NCBI GenBank assembly: GCA_965228015.1
Contig: OZ245787.1
Span: forward strand, 1 to 64,000
Direction: 5' to 3'
DNA: 64,000 bases
DNA from: SKKY01 sp965228015
Lineage (GTDB): Bacteria > Bacillota > Peptococcia > Peptococcales > SKKY01
The first letter of the stretch is position 1; each line of letters begins with the position of its first letter. The position numbers and the translations under genes are program-made. A model generated the notes under the pieces. That model did not search any database. It saw only the letters and a list, made by a program, of their open reading frames with translations, and was not told the DNA's origin. Positions 18,772 to 28,141 of the stretch are shown one piece after another.

Positions 18772-19540
18772 GTTAGTGTAAAATAATTATGGGTAAAAAA
18801 ACAAAAAAATATTAGAGCAACTCCTTATGTTACAATTAAATCGCTAAACCAAATCGCAAAAAAGGAGAAACTCTAATGAATAATATTATACATGAAATTG
18901 CAACTAAAATCGGTAAAGAAATAGCAGAAAATATGGAAACAACTTTAATTGAGGGAAATAATATATCTGAATTCATTTTAAAAACCAAAAAAATGCTGGA
19001 TGAAGTTGGGGTTGCAATTACAGAAAAAGTACTTGAAACTGTAGATATTTTAGTTAAAAAAGATTGTGTAAGAAAAAGAGACTGGAAAATAAAGGAAACA
19101 AAGTCGAAGAAAAGTTTGGCGACGATATTTGGTGAAGTAACCTATAAAAGAACGTATTATGTTCATAAAATTACCGGTGAATATAAATACTTATCTGATG
19201 AAGCTGTTGGTATTGAAGCAAATGACAGAATGGATATATTGCTAGAATCAATGTTAATAGAAGAAGCAATAGAGATACCATACAGAAAAAGTAGCGAAAA
19301 AATATCGAAGAATGTGTATCTTACTGGTCAAACAGCAATGAATTCTATTAGAAAGCTTAAAGATATTTCTAATCATGCAGCACCAGTGAAAAAACTGATT
19401 CTCAAGCTAAGATTTTGTACATCGAAGCTGATGAAGATCATGTTTCACTTCAAAGAGGAACATGTGCCGAACCTAGATTAATTTATGTTCACGAAGGTAA
19501 GCGAAAGGTAAGTAAAGATAAATATGAATTAATAAATCCC
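18772..19540 (+). mobile_element. ISLre2-type element, 3'-truncated
   Basis: The left end begins at GTTAGTGTAAAATAATTATG, one base after the rpoC stop. The same end occurs inverted at 58276-58442, which fixes the boundary. The element is cut at 19540 by IS-A. The right half is absent. Confidence 0.75.
18876..19540 (+). pseudogene. ISLre2 (UPF0236-like) transposase, truncated and frameshifted
   Basis: ATG 18876 after AAAAGGAG. The N-terminal half matches the UPF0236 transposase style (KRDWKIKETKSKKSLATIFG, EVTYKRTYYVHKITGEYKYL). At an A6 run (19389-19394) the frame is lost; adding one A restores TDSQAKILYIEADEDHVSLQ, the acidic segment typical for the family, continuing to the junction with IS-A. 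Not functional as it stands. Confidence 0.75.
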
Positions 19541-19613
19541 TGTAATGGTATAGTCTTGTTGTAACACCTAGTACGGATAATATATAATAAACCCGAACTA
19601 GGAGGATTACAAA

Positions 19614-19898
19614 ATGAGCAAACGTTACGATTTAGAATTCAAGAAGGAGGTTGTACGTGAATATCTAAAAGGCAAAAGCCTTGGTGATCTTTTTGCAACC
19701 TACGGTGTATCAAAATCAACAATGTCCGGATGGATAAAAAAATACAGCGAAGAATGTCATTACACAAAACCACAAAATAAAGAAAATGCAATATCACCAA
19801 AGGAATATAGAGCGCTTAACAAGAAGCTTATGGAATTTCAAAAGGAAAATGATTTCCTAAAAAAAGCAGCGGCATTCTTCGCAAAGGAAATCGATTAG
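19614..19898 (+). CDS. IS-A OrfA, helix-turn-helix protein of IS3-type transposase
   Basis: 94 residues starting MSKRYDLEFKKEVVREYLKG, with HTH (LGDLFATYGVSKSTMSGWIK) and a C-terminal leucine-rich coil ending ENDFLKKAAAFFAKEID. An A7G run just before the end is a likely site for the -1 ribosomal frameshift that makes the OrfAB transposase. It overlaps OrfB by one base. This is the only IS-A copy whose OrfA has both expected homopolymer lengths. Confidence 0.85.
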   Translation: MSKRYDLEFKKEVVREYLKGKSLGDLFATYGVSKSTMSGWIKKYSEECHYTKPQNKENAISPKEYRALNKKLMEFQKENDFLKKAAAFFAKEID

Positions 19899-20755
19899 TG
19901 GTATATCAGTTCATTGATGCCTATAAACTTGAGTTTGGATTGCGCTGGTTATGCCGCAAATTCAACCTCTCTCCGAATATGTACTACAATTACTTAAAGA
20001 ACAGAAAATCCACGTATCGTGAGGGAAAGGCTAAAGTTCAAGAAAACATAAAAAGTATTTATTACAATAATGGACGCATTATTGGCCATAGGTGGATAGT
20101 CACTTTTCTTGCAAGGCAAAATATATTTATTAGTAAGACAACAGCGCATAAGTATATGAACAAGGAATTAAACCTGCATGCAATCACTGTAAGAAAAAGG
20201 CCCAAATATGTAAAAGGTGAAAAGAACAAAGTATTTCCCAATATTCTTAATCAAAATTTCTCTGTCACAGAAAGAAATAAAGTATGGTGTACTGATTTCA
20301 CCTATATAAGATTAACAAACGGTAAAATGCGTTATAATTGTACTATTATAGATTTAGCAAAAAGGGAAGCAATAGCAACGGTTAACTCAAAATGAATCAA
20401 CTCAGATCTGGCAATAGAAACCTTGTCTAAAGCTCTTGAAAGAGAGAGCCCAGATGAAGGGTTAGTCTTACATTCAGATCAGGGGGTACAGTTCACCTCA
20501 TGGGCTTTCGTAGAGTACTGCAAAAGCCAAGGAATAAGGCAAAGCATGAGTAAAACAGGTTGCCCATATGATAACGCTCCAATGGAGAGATTTTATAAAT
20601 CACTTAAGTCAGAGCTTATTTACTACCAAAAATTTGAAACCGACCTACAATTAGATGAAACTATCAATAAATATGTTTATGTGTGGTACAACCACATTCG
20701 ACCTCATTCATACAATGGAGGGCTGACTCCATTTGAAGCGCGAAATATAAACTGA
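19898..20755 (+). pseudogene. IS-A OrfB, DDE integrase with in-frame UGA
   Basis: Reading frame from GTG 19898 carries the rve-type catalytic core: first Asp in VWCTDFTYIRL, second in LHSDQGVQFTS, Glu in MERFYKSLKSELIY, ending NHIRPHSYNGGLTPFEARN. A TGA at 20393-20395 interrupts it between the first and second catalytic Asp while the frame continues unchanged on both sides. The same TGA is in all four IS-A copies of the window. Confidence 0.85.
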
Positions 20756-20783
20756 TTTTCCGTACTTAGTGTTACAAAGATGC

Positions 20784-20812
20784 TTGACCATTACACCTAT
20801 TTCCAATAAAAT
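20784..20812 (+). promoter_or_regulatory. Hybrid promoter created by IS-A right end (copy 1)
   Basis: TTGACC (20784-20789) belongs to the right inverted repeat of IS-A; TAAAAT (20807-20812) lies in the flanking pilus-locus sequence, 17 bases apart. The S2P-like gene starts 21 bases later. An IS-supplied -35 joined to a resident -10 is a well-known way to activate neighbouring genes; activity here is inferred. Confidence 0.6.
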
Positions 20813-20833
20813 ATAAATAGAACAGGTGATTTA

Positions 20834-21954
20834 GTGAAGAATTCTGTTGTAATTGGAGAAATAAAAGGTATAAAAATCGAAATTAATGCCAGCTGGTTAA
20901 TTGTTTTCGGACTTGTAACTTATATGCTGGCTACAAGTTTTTTCCCGGTAAACTATCCTCAATGGCCATCCTCAATTTATTGGCCTTTAGGAGCAATTAT
21001 GGTAATCTCTCTTTTTGCTTCGGTTCTTCTCCATGAGTTATCTCATTCTATTGTATCAATTAGGAACGGAATAGATGTTAAAAAAATAACCTTGTTTATT
21101 TTTGGCGGGGTAGCTCAAATTGAAAGCGAGCCAGATGAACCAATTAAAGAATTAAAAATTGCAATTGCAGGCCCGGCAATGAGTGTATTTATAAGCATTA
21201 TAGTTTCATTTACCGCAGCTTTGCTGGAAAATTTTGGGGGAAGTGAATTTGTTATTGTTCCTTTAAGATATCTGGCATCAGTAAATCTGGTATTGGCTAT
21301 TTTTAATATGGTTCCCGCATATCTTCTTGGCGGAGGAGAAGTCTTGCGTGCATTAATCTGGTATTACAAAAAAGATCTTAAGGCTGCAACAAAAATATCT
21401 TCTTCAATAGGAGGATTTTTTGGTTATTTTCTAATGTTTTCCGGAATATTCCGGGCTTTAGATGGTCAGCTTATTGGAGGTCTGTGGCTTGTATTTATTG
21501 GCTGGTTCATTAATCAGGCATCCCAGACAAGTTATCAGCAGACAGTAATAATTGATGTTTTCAAAAAAATTAAGATTAGTGAGTTTATGACAAAAGATGT
21601 TGTTGTGGTAGATTATCACAAGACTATTAAGGAATTTGTTGAAGACTATTTATATACATGGAAATTTAAAACCTTTCCCGTAAGGAAAATTGATGAAATT
21701 GCCGGGGTTGTGGGTATAAATGAAATAAAGGCTGTTCCCCCCGGGAGTTGTGGGGGGAGCTTGTTGTTGAATTGTTGCTCTCTCTTACAGATGAAATGGT
21801 CGTGTCTCCAGAGTGTACAGTAACAGATTCCCTTGCTCTACTGGCTAAAAATGGCTTAGGGAGATTACTGGTAATTGAAAATGGAGAACTTTTAGGAATA
21901 ATATTCAATACAGATGTTCTAAAATATATTAGAATACATAGTGAATTGGAATGA
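20834..21954 (+). pseudogene. M50 site-2-protease-like membrane protein with CBS domains, frameshifted
   Basis: GTG start after AACAGGTG. Membrane segments begin at about residue 15; LLHELSHS supplies the HExxH zinc motif near residue 65. The usual second motif PxxPLDGG reads VPAYLLGGGEV, so the Asp metal ligand is Gly. After four more hydrophobic segments a CBS region begins (KISEFMTKDVVVVDYHKTIK). A C6 run at 21737-21742 shifts the frame; one added C (or two fewer) restores PRELWGELVVELLLSLTDEM and the second CBS up to 21954. Probably inactive as a protease; the role is unknown. Confidence 0.82.
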
Positions 21955-22006
21955 ATTCTGTTATAATTTAGAATGAATACATGTAAAAATAAAAGGGGTT
22001 TTAGCC

Positions 22007-23680
22007 TTGAATCAGAAAATTCGTTTAGGTGACTTATTAGTTGAAAATAATATAATTACTCAGGAACAGCTAATGCAGGCTCTTCAGGAGCAAAAGAATA
22101 CAAAAAAAAGATTAGGAATAGTACTTACGGATCTTGATTTTGTGTCTAAAGATAAGCTTAACGAGTTTTTAGCAAAGCAGCTTAACATAGAATACTGCAG
22201 TCTGTCTTTACAGGATCTGGATTTAGAAGCGGCAAAAATGATTCCGGAGAATATTGCCCAAAGATATAATGCAATTCCTTTTTCAAAAATAGGGAATTCT
22301 TTGTATCTTGCAATGAGTGACCCCTTGGATCGTCTGGCGATTCAAGATATTCGTTATATGACAAATCTGGATGTTAAACCTGTTTTGGTTTCTGATTCAG
22401 ATGTAAAAATTCTTATTGAAGGGGTTTACAAAAGCGGGGATATTAAAGATGCGGCTAATGAATATCTAAGCAATCTTGATGCATTAAGTGAGTTGGAAAG
22501 AGGAAGTTTAGATATAAACGCTGCTCCTATTGTAAAATTAATTAAATCTGTTTTTGACAATGCAGTTGGCATGAATGCCAGCGATATACACATTGAGCCG
22601 GAAGAAGATAAAATGCGGGTTCGTTTTAGAATTGACGGGGTTCTTCGGGAAATACTATCTACAGATATTAAACCTCATAATTCTATAGTTAATAGAATAA
22701 AAATATTATCTGGAATGAATATTTCAGAAAAAAGAATTCCTCAGGATGGAAGAATACTCCATGATGCAGGTGGTCAGGCAATCGATATGAGGGTATCCTC
22801 TATGCCCACAAATCACGGAGAAAAGATAGTAATCAGGCTTTTAAACAGAGCTAATTTTATGGTTAATAAAGATAAGCTTGGTTTTTCTAAAAAAGATGAA
22901 GAATTATTTGAAAAATTTCTCATGAAACCATACGGCATAATTATCGTTACCGGACCCACAGGAAGTGGTAAAACAACAACACTTTATTCAATGCTTAACG
23001 AATTGAACGACAGTAAAAAAAATATAATAACTTTGGAAGATCCTATTGAATATGACATAAAAGGTATAAGTCAAACTCAGGTTAACGTTGAAGCTGGGTT
23101 TCTTTTTAGTAATGGCTTGAGAGCAATTTTACGCCAGGATCCGGATATTGTTATGGTAGGGGAAGTAAGGGATGGAGAAACTGCCGAAATTTCCATTAGA
23201 GCAGCTCTAACAGGTCACCTTGTTCTTACAACACTGCATACTAACAATGCGGTGGGAAGTATTCCTCGCTTGATTGATATGGGAGTAGAGCTCTTTTTTT
23301 TATCATCATCTTTGGTGGGAATTATTTCTCAAAGATTGGTTAGAAAATTATGCCCAAAATGTAAGGTGGAATATCAGGCAACAGAAGATGAGAAAAAACT
23401 TTTGGGAATACCTTTAGAGGAAGATGTAAAGGTTTACAAAGCTCAGGGATGTAAGTTGTGCATGAATTCCGGCTATAAAGGGAGAATTGGAATATTTGAA
23501 GTTCTTGAGGTAAGCAGGGAAATAAGAAAAATGATTGATGAAGAAGCCAGTGCCGATGAAATAGGGGATATGGCATTGTCTCAGGGATTCCATACAATTT
23601 TTGAAGATGGAAAAGAAAAGGTTCTTGATGGTACAACTTCAGTTAGCGAGTTGTTAAGAGCTGCATATATTAATGGATAG
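22007..23680 (+). CDS. pilB: Type IV pilus assembly ATPase PilB (copy 1)
   Basis: 557-residue GspE/PilB-family cytoplasmic motor. The N-terminus has two 24-residue MshEN-type motifs, residues 6-29 (RLGDLLVENN...LQEQ) and 35-58 (RLGIVLTDLD...LAKQ), spaced by five residues: the arrangement known to bind c-di-GMP. Then Asp box, Walker A GPTGSGKTTT near residue 316, Walker B region DPDIVMVGEVRD, and a zinc site C449/C452/C482/C485. TTG 22007 follows AAAAGGGG. In this copy residue 51 is Leu, the conserved motif residue. pilC starts 12 bases after it. Confidence 0.95.
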   Translation: MNQKIRLGDLLVENNIITQEQLMQALQEQKNTKKRLGIVLTDLDFVSKDKLNEFLAKQLNIEYCSLSLQDLDLEAAKMIPENIAQRYNAIPFSKIGNSLYLAMSDPLDRLAIQDIRYMTNLDVKPVLVSDSDVKILIEGVYKSGDIKDAANEYLSNLDALSELERGSLDINAAPIVKLIKSVFDNAVGMNASDIHIEPEEDKMRVRFRIDGVLREILSTDIKPHNSIVNRIKILSGMNISEKRIPQDGRILHDAGGQAIDMRVSSMPTNHGEKIVIRLLNRANFMVNKDKLGFSKKDEELFEKFLMKPYGIIIVTGPTGSGKTTTLYSMLNELNDSKKNIITLEDPIEYDIKGISQTQVNVEAGFLFSNGLRAILRQDPDIVMVGEVRDGETAEISIRAALTGHLVLTTLHTNNAVGSIPRLIDMGVELFFLSSSLVGIISQRLVRKLCPKCKVEYQATEDEKKLLGIPLEEDVKVYKAQGCKLCMNSGYKGRIGIFEVLEVSREIRKMIDEEASADEIGDMALSQGFHTIFEDGKEKVLDGTTSVSELLRAAYING

Positions 23681-23692
23681 GGGTTTTCCTTT

Positions 23693-24928
23693 ATGGCTGT
23701 TTTTAAATACCGGGCTATAAGTAAAGATGGAAAAATAAATAGTTCCGAGATTGAAGCTGCCTCTCTAAATGAAGCTAAGAATAAAATTAAAGAAATGAAC
23801 CTTACTCCCATTGAAATAACTCAGGGAAAAACAAAACAAGATTTTTCATTAGACTTTTCAGCCTTTGGAAGGCTAAAGTTCCGTAAAAAAAAGAGTTTAT
23901 TGAAAGTAGATGTTTTAAGCCATTTTTGCAGACAGTTGTCGGTAATAATGGATTCAGGTATTAATACAATAAAGGGACTCCAGGTTTTGAAAATGCAGAC
24001 CCCGGATAAACGTACCCAAGATGAGATTGAAAGGTTAATAAATGGAGTTAAAAGAGGGCTAACCATTTCAGAAGCCATGGATGAACCGGGGAGTTTGTTT
24101 CCTTCTATTCTTACGGGTGTGGTTAGAGCTGGGGAATCTACAGGAAAAATTGATATAGTTTTACGAAGTATGGCAGATTATTATGAAAAGGAAAACCTTT
24201 TGGGGAAAAAAGTAAAATCCGCTGCCGTTTATCCGATGATAGTACTAGCCATGGCTTTTGTTTTAGTAATATTTTTTGTTCAGTTTTTGATGCCGATGGT
24301 AATAAATATTGTTGAATCTTCTGGAGGGAAGTTATTTCTTATTACGAAAATTGTAATTGGAATCTCAACTCTTATGGGAAGTTATTATTATATAATTATT
24401 CCTTTCTTGATTCTTGGTATTTTGGGAATTAAAAACTTTTTCTCCAGGGATAAAGGGAAACGCATTCTTGACAGAATAATTTTGAAAGTACCAATGCTTG
24501 GGACAACGAGAAAAAACATTATAAGTTTAAGATTTGCGATGGCAATGTATGTTTTTACTATAAGTGGTTTTTCAATCCTGCAAGGTTTAGTTCTTTTAAA
24601 GAGTATAGTTGGAAGCCCCCTGGCTGAAGATAGTATAGATACCGCAATAAAAGGTCTTCAGAGAGGTGAATCAATTAGTGAAAACTTTAAAAGAGATCAG
24701 TTCTTTGATGATATACTTGTTCAAATGATATCAATTGGAGAAGAAACCGGCCAAATGCAAAAGCTCACAGAAAAGCTTGTTGATTATTATGATAAAGAAG
24801 TTGAGCTGGGAATTAACAAATTAATTTCTCTGGCGGAACCTGTTTTAATGCTTGTAATCGGTGTAATAGTAGGTTTATTAATTATTTCAGTAGCTCTACC
24901 AATGATGACAATTTTTACTAATGTTTAA
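23693..24928 (+). CDS. pilC: Type IV pilus inner-membrane platform protein PilC (copy 1)
   Basis: 411-residue GspF family protein. Two cytoplasmic four-helix domains (FCRQLSVIMDSGINTIKGLQ; LRFAMAMYVFTISGFSILQG) alternate with membrane segments (VYPMIVLAMAFVLVIFFVQF; the tyrosine-rich segment after GSYYYII; and the C-terminal LVIGVIVGLLIISVALPMM). The conserved GEETGQM segment is present. It anchors the assembly machine below PilB. ATG 23693 follows ATAGGGG. Confidence 0.95.
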   Translation: MAVFKYRAISKDGKINSSEIEAASLNEAKNKIKEMNLTPIEITQGKTKQDFSLDFSAFGRLKFRKKKSLLKVDVLSHFCRQLSVIMDSGINTIKGLQVLKMQTPDKRTQDEIERLINGVKRGLTISEAMDEPGSLFPSILTGVVRAGESTGKIDIVLRSMADYYEKENLLGKKVKSAAVYPMIVLAMAFVLVIFFVQFLMPMVINIVESSGGKLFLITKIVIGISTLMGSYYYIIIPFLILGILGIKNFFSRDKGKRILDRIILKVPMLGTTRKNIISLRFAMAMYVFTISGFSILQGLVLLKSIVGSPLAEDSIDTAIKGLQRGESISENFKRDQFFDDILVQMISIGEETGQMQKLTEKLVDYYDKEVELGINKLISLAEPVLMLVIGVIVGLLIISVALPMMTIFTNV

Positions 24929-24950
24929 TATATGAGATAGGGGCAAGATA

Positions 24951-26489
24951 ATGAGTAAATTATTTATTCAATTAATGGACAACAGAATATTACTGGCAGC
25001 TGGTTCATTAAAAGGTCAGGATGAATATGAATTTTTATTTAAAAAGGAGCTGGAATATGATGTTCATAACCAGACTCCTGAAAGTTTTGCCAAAATGGTT
25101 AAAACTGAGTTTGCTCAGGCAGGTGTTCTATCTCAAAATACTAAAAGGCCGGATCTAGATATTGTTTATAGTCGCCGTGGTATTTTATTCAGGGTTGTAA
25201 AAGTTCCTTTTATGCCTTTGGATGATCTGGAAAAAATGATGGAATTTGAAAAGGGTGAATATTTATCTGTAAGTCCCGAGGAATATGAAATCAGATATAA
25301 AATTATTGATAAATATGATGAAAATGGGCAGATTTTTTGGGATATTGCAGTTGAAGGAATTGAAAAAAATAACATTCAGCTACTGGTTTTAGCATTGGAT
25401 GCAGAGGGTTTTAGAATTAATTTTATTGAAGTTTTACCTGGAAATTACGAAGGGATTTTTTCAAAGATTCAGGAAAAAGATTTGATAATCCTAGAGGATG
25501 ATGGAGACTTCTCTAGAATTTGTATTTTAAAAAATGGAAAAATTTTCTTGTATGCAGATTTTCCGATTAATAATAAAGAAATGTTTGAAAATGCAGATTT
25601 TACTAAACTCATTATGGAGTTAAGAGGATGTTTAGAATACTATTCTTCAAGGAATTTTGGTAAAAATGTAGATGCTCTTATTTTATTGAGGAATTACAGT
25701 AAAAGTGAAGTAAGAGATAGAATATCAGAAAGTTTTATGAATTTAAAAGTATATAGTCCTGATCAATTGTGTAATATTTTGGCAAAGAGTACTGAAAACT
25801 GTTCACAAGAAAAAATTGTGGAAAATTTTTATGCATTTATGAGTATAGTAAATTTAAGAAACAGAACTAATTTTATCTGCCCTGAATACTTAGAAAAAGA
25901 AAAGGAAAGAAAGAAAAAGAAATTAATAAAAACATTTACTCCAGTATTGCTGGCTTTATTAATTATCTCTGTATGGATGATGTATTCCAATAATAAAGAG
26001 ACTCAGGATGAAGTTGCAAAACTTTTATTGGAACAAGAAAAGCTAAATAGTGAAATAGCAATATTGGAACCAATAGAAGAAAAAATTGCAAAAACTGAAA
26101 ATAAAATAAGTGTTTTTGGTGATTTGTTAAAAAGTTCATATAAAAGAGTTGTTAATATAAGAAATATTGAAGAATATATTCCAAGTGAGATAACTTATAC
26201 AAAAATAACACTTCTGTTTTCTGATTATAAAAAAACAGAAGATGGTCAAGCTAAACCAGTGGAAAAATCTGAAGAATCTCCCAAAGTTAAAATATATGAA
26301 AATATTCCCAATATAATGGTTATTGAAGGCAGAAGTCACAGCTTGGATGCAATTAGCAGATTTGTTTATCAGTTAAATAACGATCCTCTTATTGAAGTTG
26401 TAAGTATGGAACAAATTGGCTGGCTGCAAGAGGAAAAAGTAAACTCCTTTTTAATTACAGTTGAAATTAAGGAGGGGGAAAATAAATGA
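24951..26489 (+). CDS. pilM: PilM-like/PilN-like fused pilus alignment protein (copy 1)
   Basis: 512 residues. The N-terminal ~320 residues are soluble and resemble the actin-like PilM fold (starts MSKLFIQLMDNRILLAAGS; weak similarity by eye). A basic stretch (EKEKERKKKKLIKTF) leads into one membrane helix (TPVLLALLIISVWMMY, about 326-341), then a coiled coil and an extracytoplasmic domain like PilN. This PilM+TM+PilN layout is the same as in GspL of type II secretion. It overlaps the next gene by four bases (ATGA), as expected for coupled pilN/pilO. Confidence 0.72.
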   Translation: MSKLFIQLMDNRILLAAGSLKGQDEYEFLFKKELEYDVHNQTPESFAKMVKTEFAQAGVLSQNTKRPDLDIVYSRRGILFRVVKVPFMPLDDLEKMMEFEKGEYLSVSPEEYEIRYKIIDKYDENGQIFWDIAVEGIEKNNIQLLVLALDAEGFRINFIEVLPGNYEGIFSKIQEKDLIILEDDGDFSRICILKNGKIFLYADFPINNKEMFENADFTKLIMELRGCLEYYSSRNFGKNVDALILLRNYSKSEVRDRISESFMNLKVYSPDQLCNILAKSTENCSQEKIVENFYAFMSIVNLRNRTNFICPEYLEKEKERKKKKLIKTFTPVLLALLIISVWMMYSNNKETQDEVAKLLLEQEKLNSEIAILEPIEEKIAKTENKISVFGDLLKSSYKRVVNIRNIEEYIPSEITYTKITLLFSDYKKTEDGQAKPVEKSEESPKVKIYENIPNIMVIEGRSHSLDAISRFVYQLNNDPLIEVVSMEQIGWLQEEKVNSFLITVEIKEGENK

Positions 26490-27241
26490 GAGAGAGAATT
26501 TTAAAATATTTAAAAATTGGCGGAATTGTACTTTTATTTTCTTTGTATTTATATTTTTTAATTTTTGGTCAGTTCCAAAAAGGTACATTTTTCAAGAGTG
26601 AAAAGGAAAAAATTCAAAAAGAAAACAGAAACCTTGAAAAAAGATTAACCATCTTAAAAGACAGTGAGGCTATACTAAACTCTCTTGAAACAGAGGCTGA
26701 ACTTGTTGAAGAAAAGTTAAATCATGATCTTTCAGACGGGGCTTTTCTCGTTAATTTAACTGAAAAAATTACAAAGGAAAACCTGATTCTTGCCTCATAC
26801 CAGGTTAGCTCTGTAGAAGATTTTGAAAGCTTTTACGCCCTGCCAAGTAAAATTACCTTAGTTGGTAATTGCCGAGGGGTAATGAATGTTTTAAACTATA
26901 TGGAATATCAGCCAAATATGACCCAGGTTCAGGATTTAGTTATCAGAAAACTTGAAGAAGAAGAGGAAATTAAAACTTATTACGGCACTGCAGAAGATTT
27001 GGGAACTTTAACAGAAAGAGTCTTGGTAGAAAGAGATCCGGTAACAGTATTGCCAGGAGAAAGTCCCTATGAAGAAATAGAAATTACCCGTTCAATTCAG
27101 ATAGACTTAGTTGAAATGTTCAATGGCAGAGTAGTGGCAGAATGTACCTATGTACTCTACACAGTACCAACACCAGAAGTAAAAATACAACTTCAAAATA
27201 TACAAAGCTGGAGAACAGGAAACTCAAACCCCTTCAGCTGA
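26486..27241 (+). CDS. pilO: PilO-like pilus alignment protein (copy 1)
   Basis: 251 residues: short cytoplasmic N-terminus, one membrane helix (IGGIVLLFSLYLYFLIFGQF), a coiled coil (KSEKEKIQKENRNLEKRL) and an extracytoplasmic domain. Size, topology and its place after the PilM/N-like gene fit PilO/GspM; sequence similarity alone is weak. GGAGGGGG lies before ATG 26486. IS-B begins 26 bases after its stop, so any original downstream pilus genes have been displaced. Confidence 0.72.
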   Translation: MRERILKYLKIGGIVLLFSLYLYFLIFGQFQKGTFFKSEKEKIQKENRNLEKRLTILKDSEAILNSLETEAELVEEKLNHDLSDGAFLVNLTEKITKENLILASYQVSSVEDFESFYALPSKITLVGNCRGVMNVLNYMEYQPNMTQVQDLVIRKLEEEEEIKTYYGTAEDLGTLTERVLVERDPVTVLPGESPYEEIEITRSIQIDLVEMFNGRVVAECTYVLYTVPTPEVKIQLQNIQSWRTGNSNPFS

Positions 27242-27340
27242 AAAAGTCCGCGGAATTTGGGACAGTTTGGCGTGACCCCAAAAAAGAGTACACTTCTGGG
27301 ACAGTAAATTTCACCAAATTAATTAAATGAAAAAATCTGT

Positions 27341-28141
27341 TTATAGAAGCCTTGGAGGGACACCTCCAAGGCTTCTATGCGTCCTGTCATTAATATAAAA
27401 TTTAATGTAATCTTCAGTAATTTCTTTTATATCTTTAAAACTTTTGATTCTTTTCTTGTAGAGATTAATACTTTCTGTTTTGTAATGGCTAAAGAAACTT
27501 TCAATCTTCGCATTATCCCAGCAATTTCCTCTTCTGGACATACTTTGAACTGCTCCTAAAGACTTTAAATAGCTGGAATATTCTTTGCTTGTGTATTAAA
27601 CACCTTGATCACTATGGATAACAGTATTCTTAATATCTATCTTTTTTGAAAGTTTTTTAATAGTTTTTACAGTCAGCTTGCTGTCAGGATTCTTACTGTA
27701 TTCCCAGCTTACTGGCTCATTGTTAAACAGATCTAGGGCAACACACAGATATAGCTTAGAGCTTCTGTAAGGAATACAGGTAATATCTGTGGCTATTTTT
27801 TCTCCTGGGCGACTTGCCTTAAAATCCCTGTTTAATATATTGGCTTTGAATTGTTTATCATCTTGAATCCTATTCTTTTTTCTTCTGATTCTGGATCTGA
27901 GATTGTTTTCCTGCATTATTCTTTGAATCTTTTTATGATTAACAACTATTTTAAACGCATTTCTTAGCTCATTTCCTATTCTTCTGTAACCAAAAATTCC
28001 TTTTGATTTGTTATATATTTGAATAATTATTTTCTCAATGGAATCTTCTTTTTTTATTGGTTTGTCTCTGAAATTGCAATAGGCTTTTCTTTTTACTCCA
28101 GCAATTTCGCAAAGAAATTTTACTGTATATTTAAATTCCAA
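27341..28141 (-). pseudogene. IS-B OrfB, DDE integrase with in-frame UAA
   Basis: Starts MEFKYTVKFLCEIAGVKRKA, has IFGYRRI, the catalytic Asp in ATDITCIPY, the second in IHSDQGV, and Glu in AKIESFFSHYKTE. A TAA directly after HSDQGV (27593-27595 region) interrupts the frame where the family usually has Gln or His; translation in the same frame continues YTSKEYSSYLKSLG. Identical in the other IS-B copies of the repeat. Confidence 0.8.

Larger units (their letters stand above)
19541..20795 (+). mobile_element. IS-A copy 1 (IS3 family), 1255 bp
   Basis: Imperfect terminal inverted repeats: the left end starts TGTAATGGTATAG and the right end finishes GCTTGACCATTACA; both arms contain TTGTAACAC(C/T)...AGTACGG further in. 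Two overlapping reading frames in IS3 style. Flanks are CCC and CCT, so no clean target duplication. Copies also at 30923, 42303 and 57022. Confidence 0.88.

Noticed and set aside
20393..20395. UGA decoded as Trp or selenocysteine in this organism.
   Set aside because: thyX, pilO and other genes end with TGA; no selenocysteine insertion element is visible. Standard code assumed.
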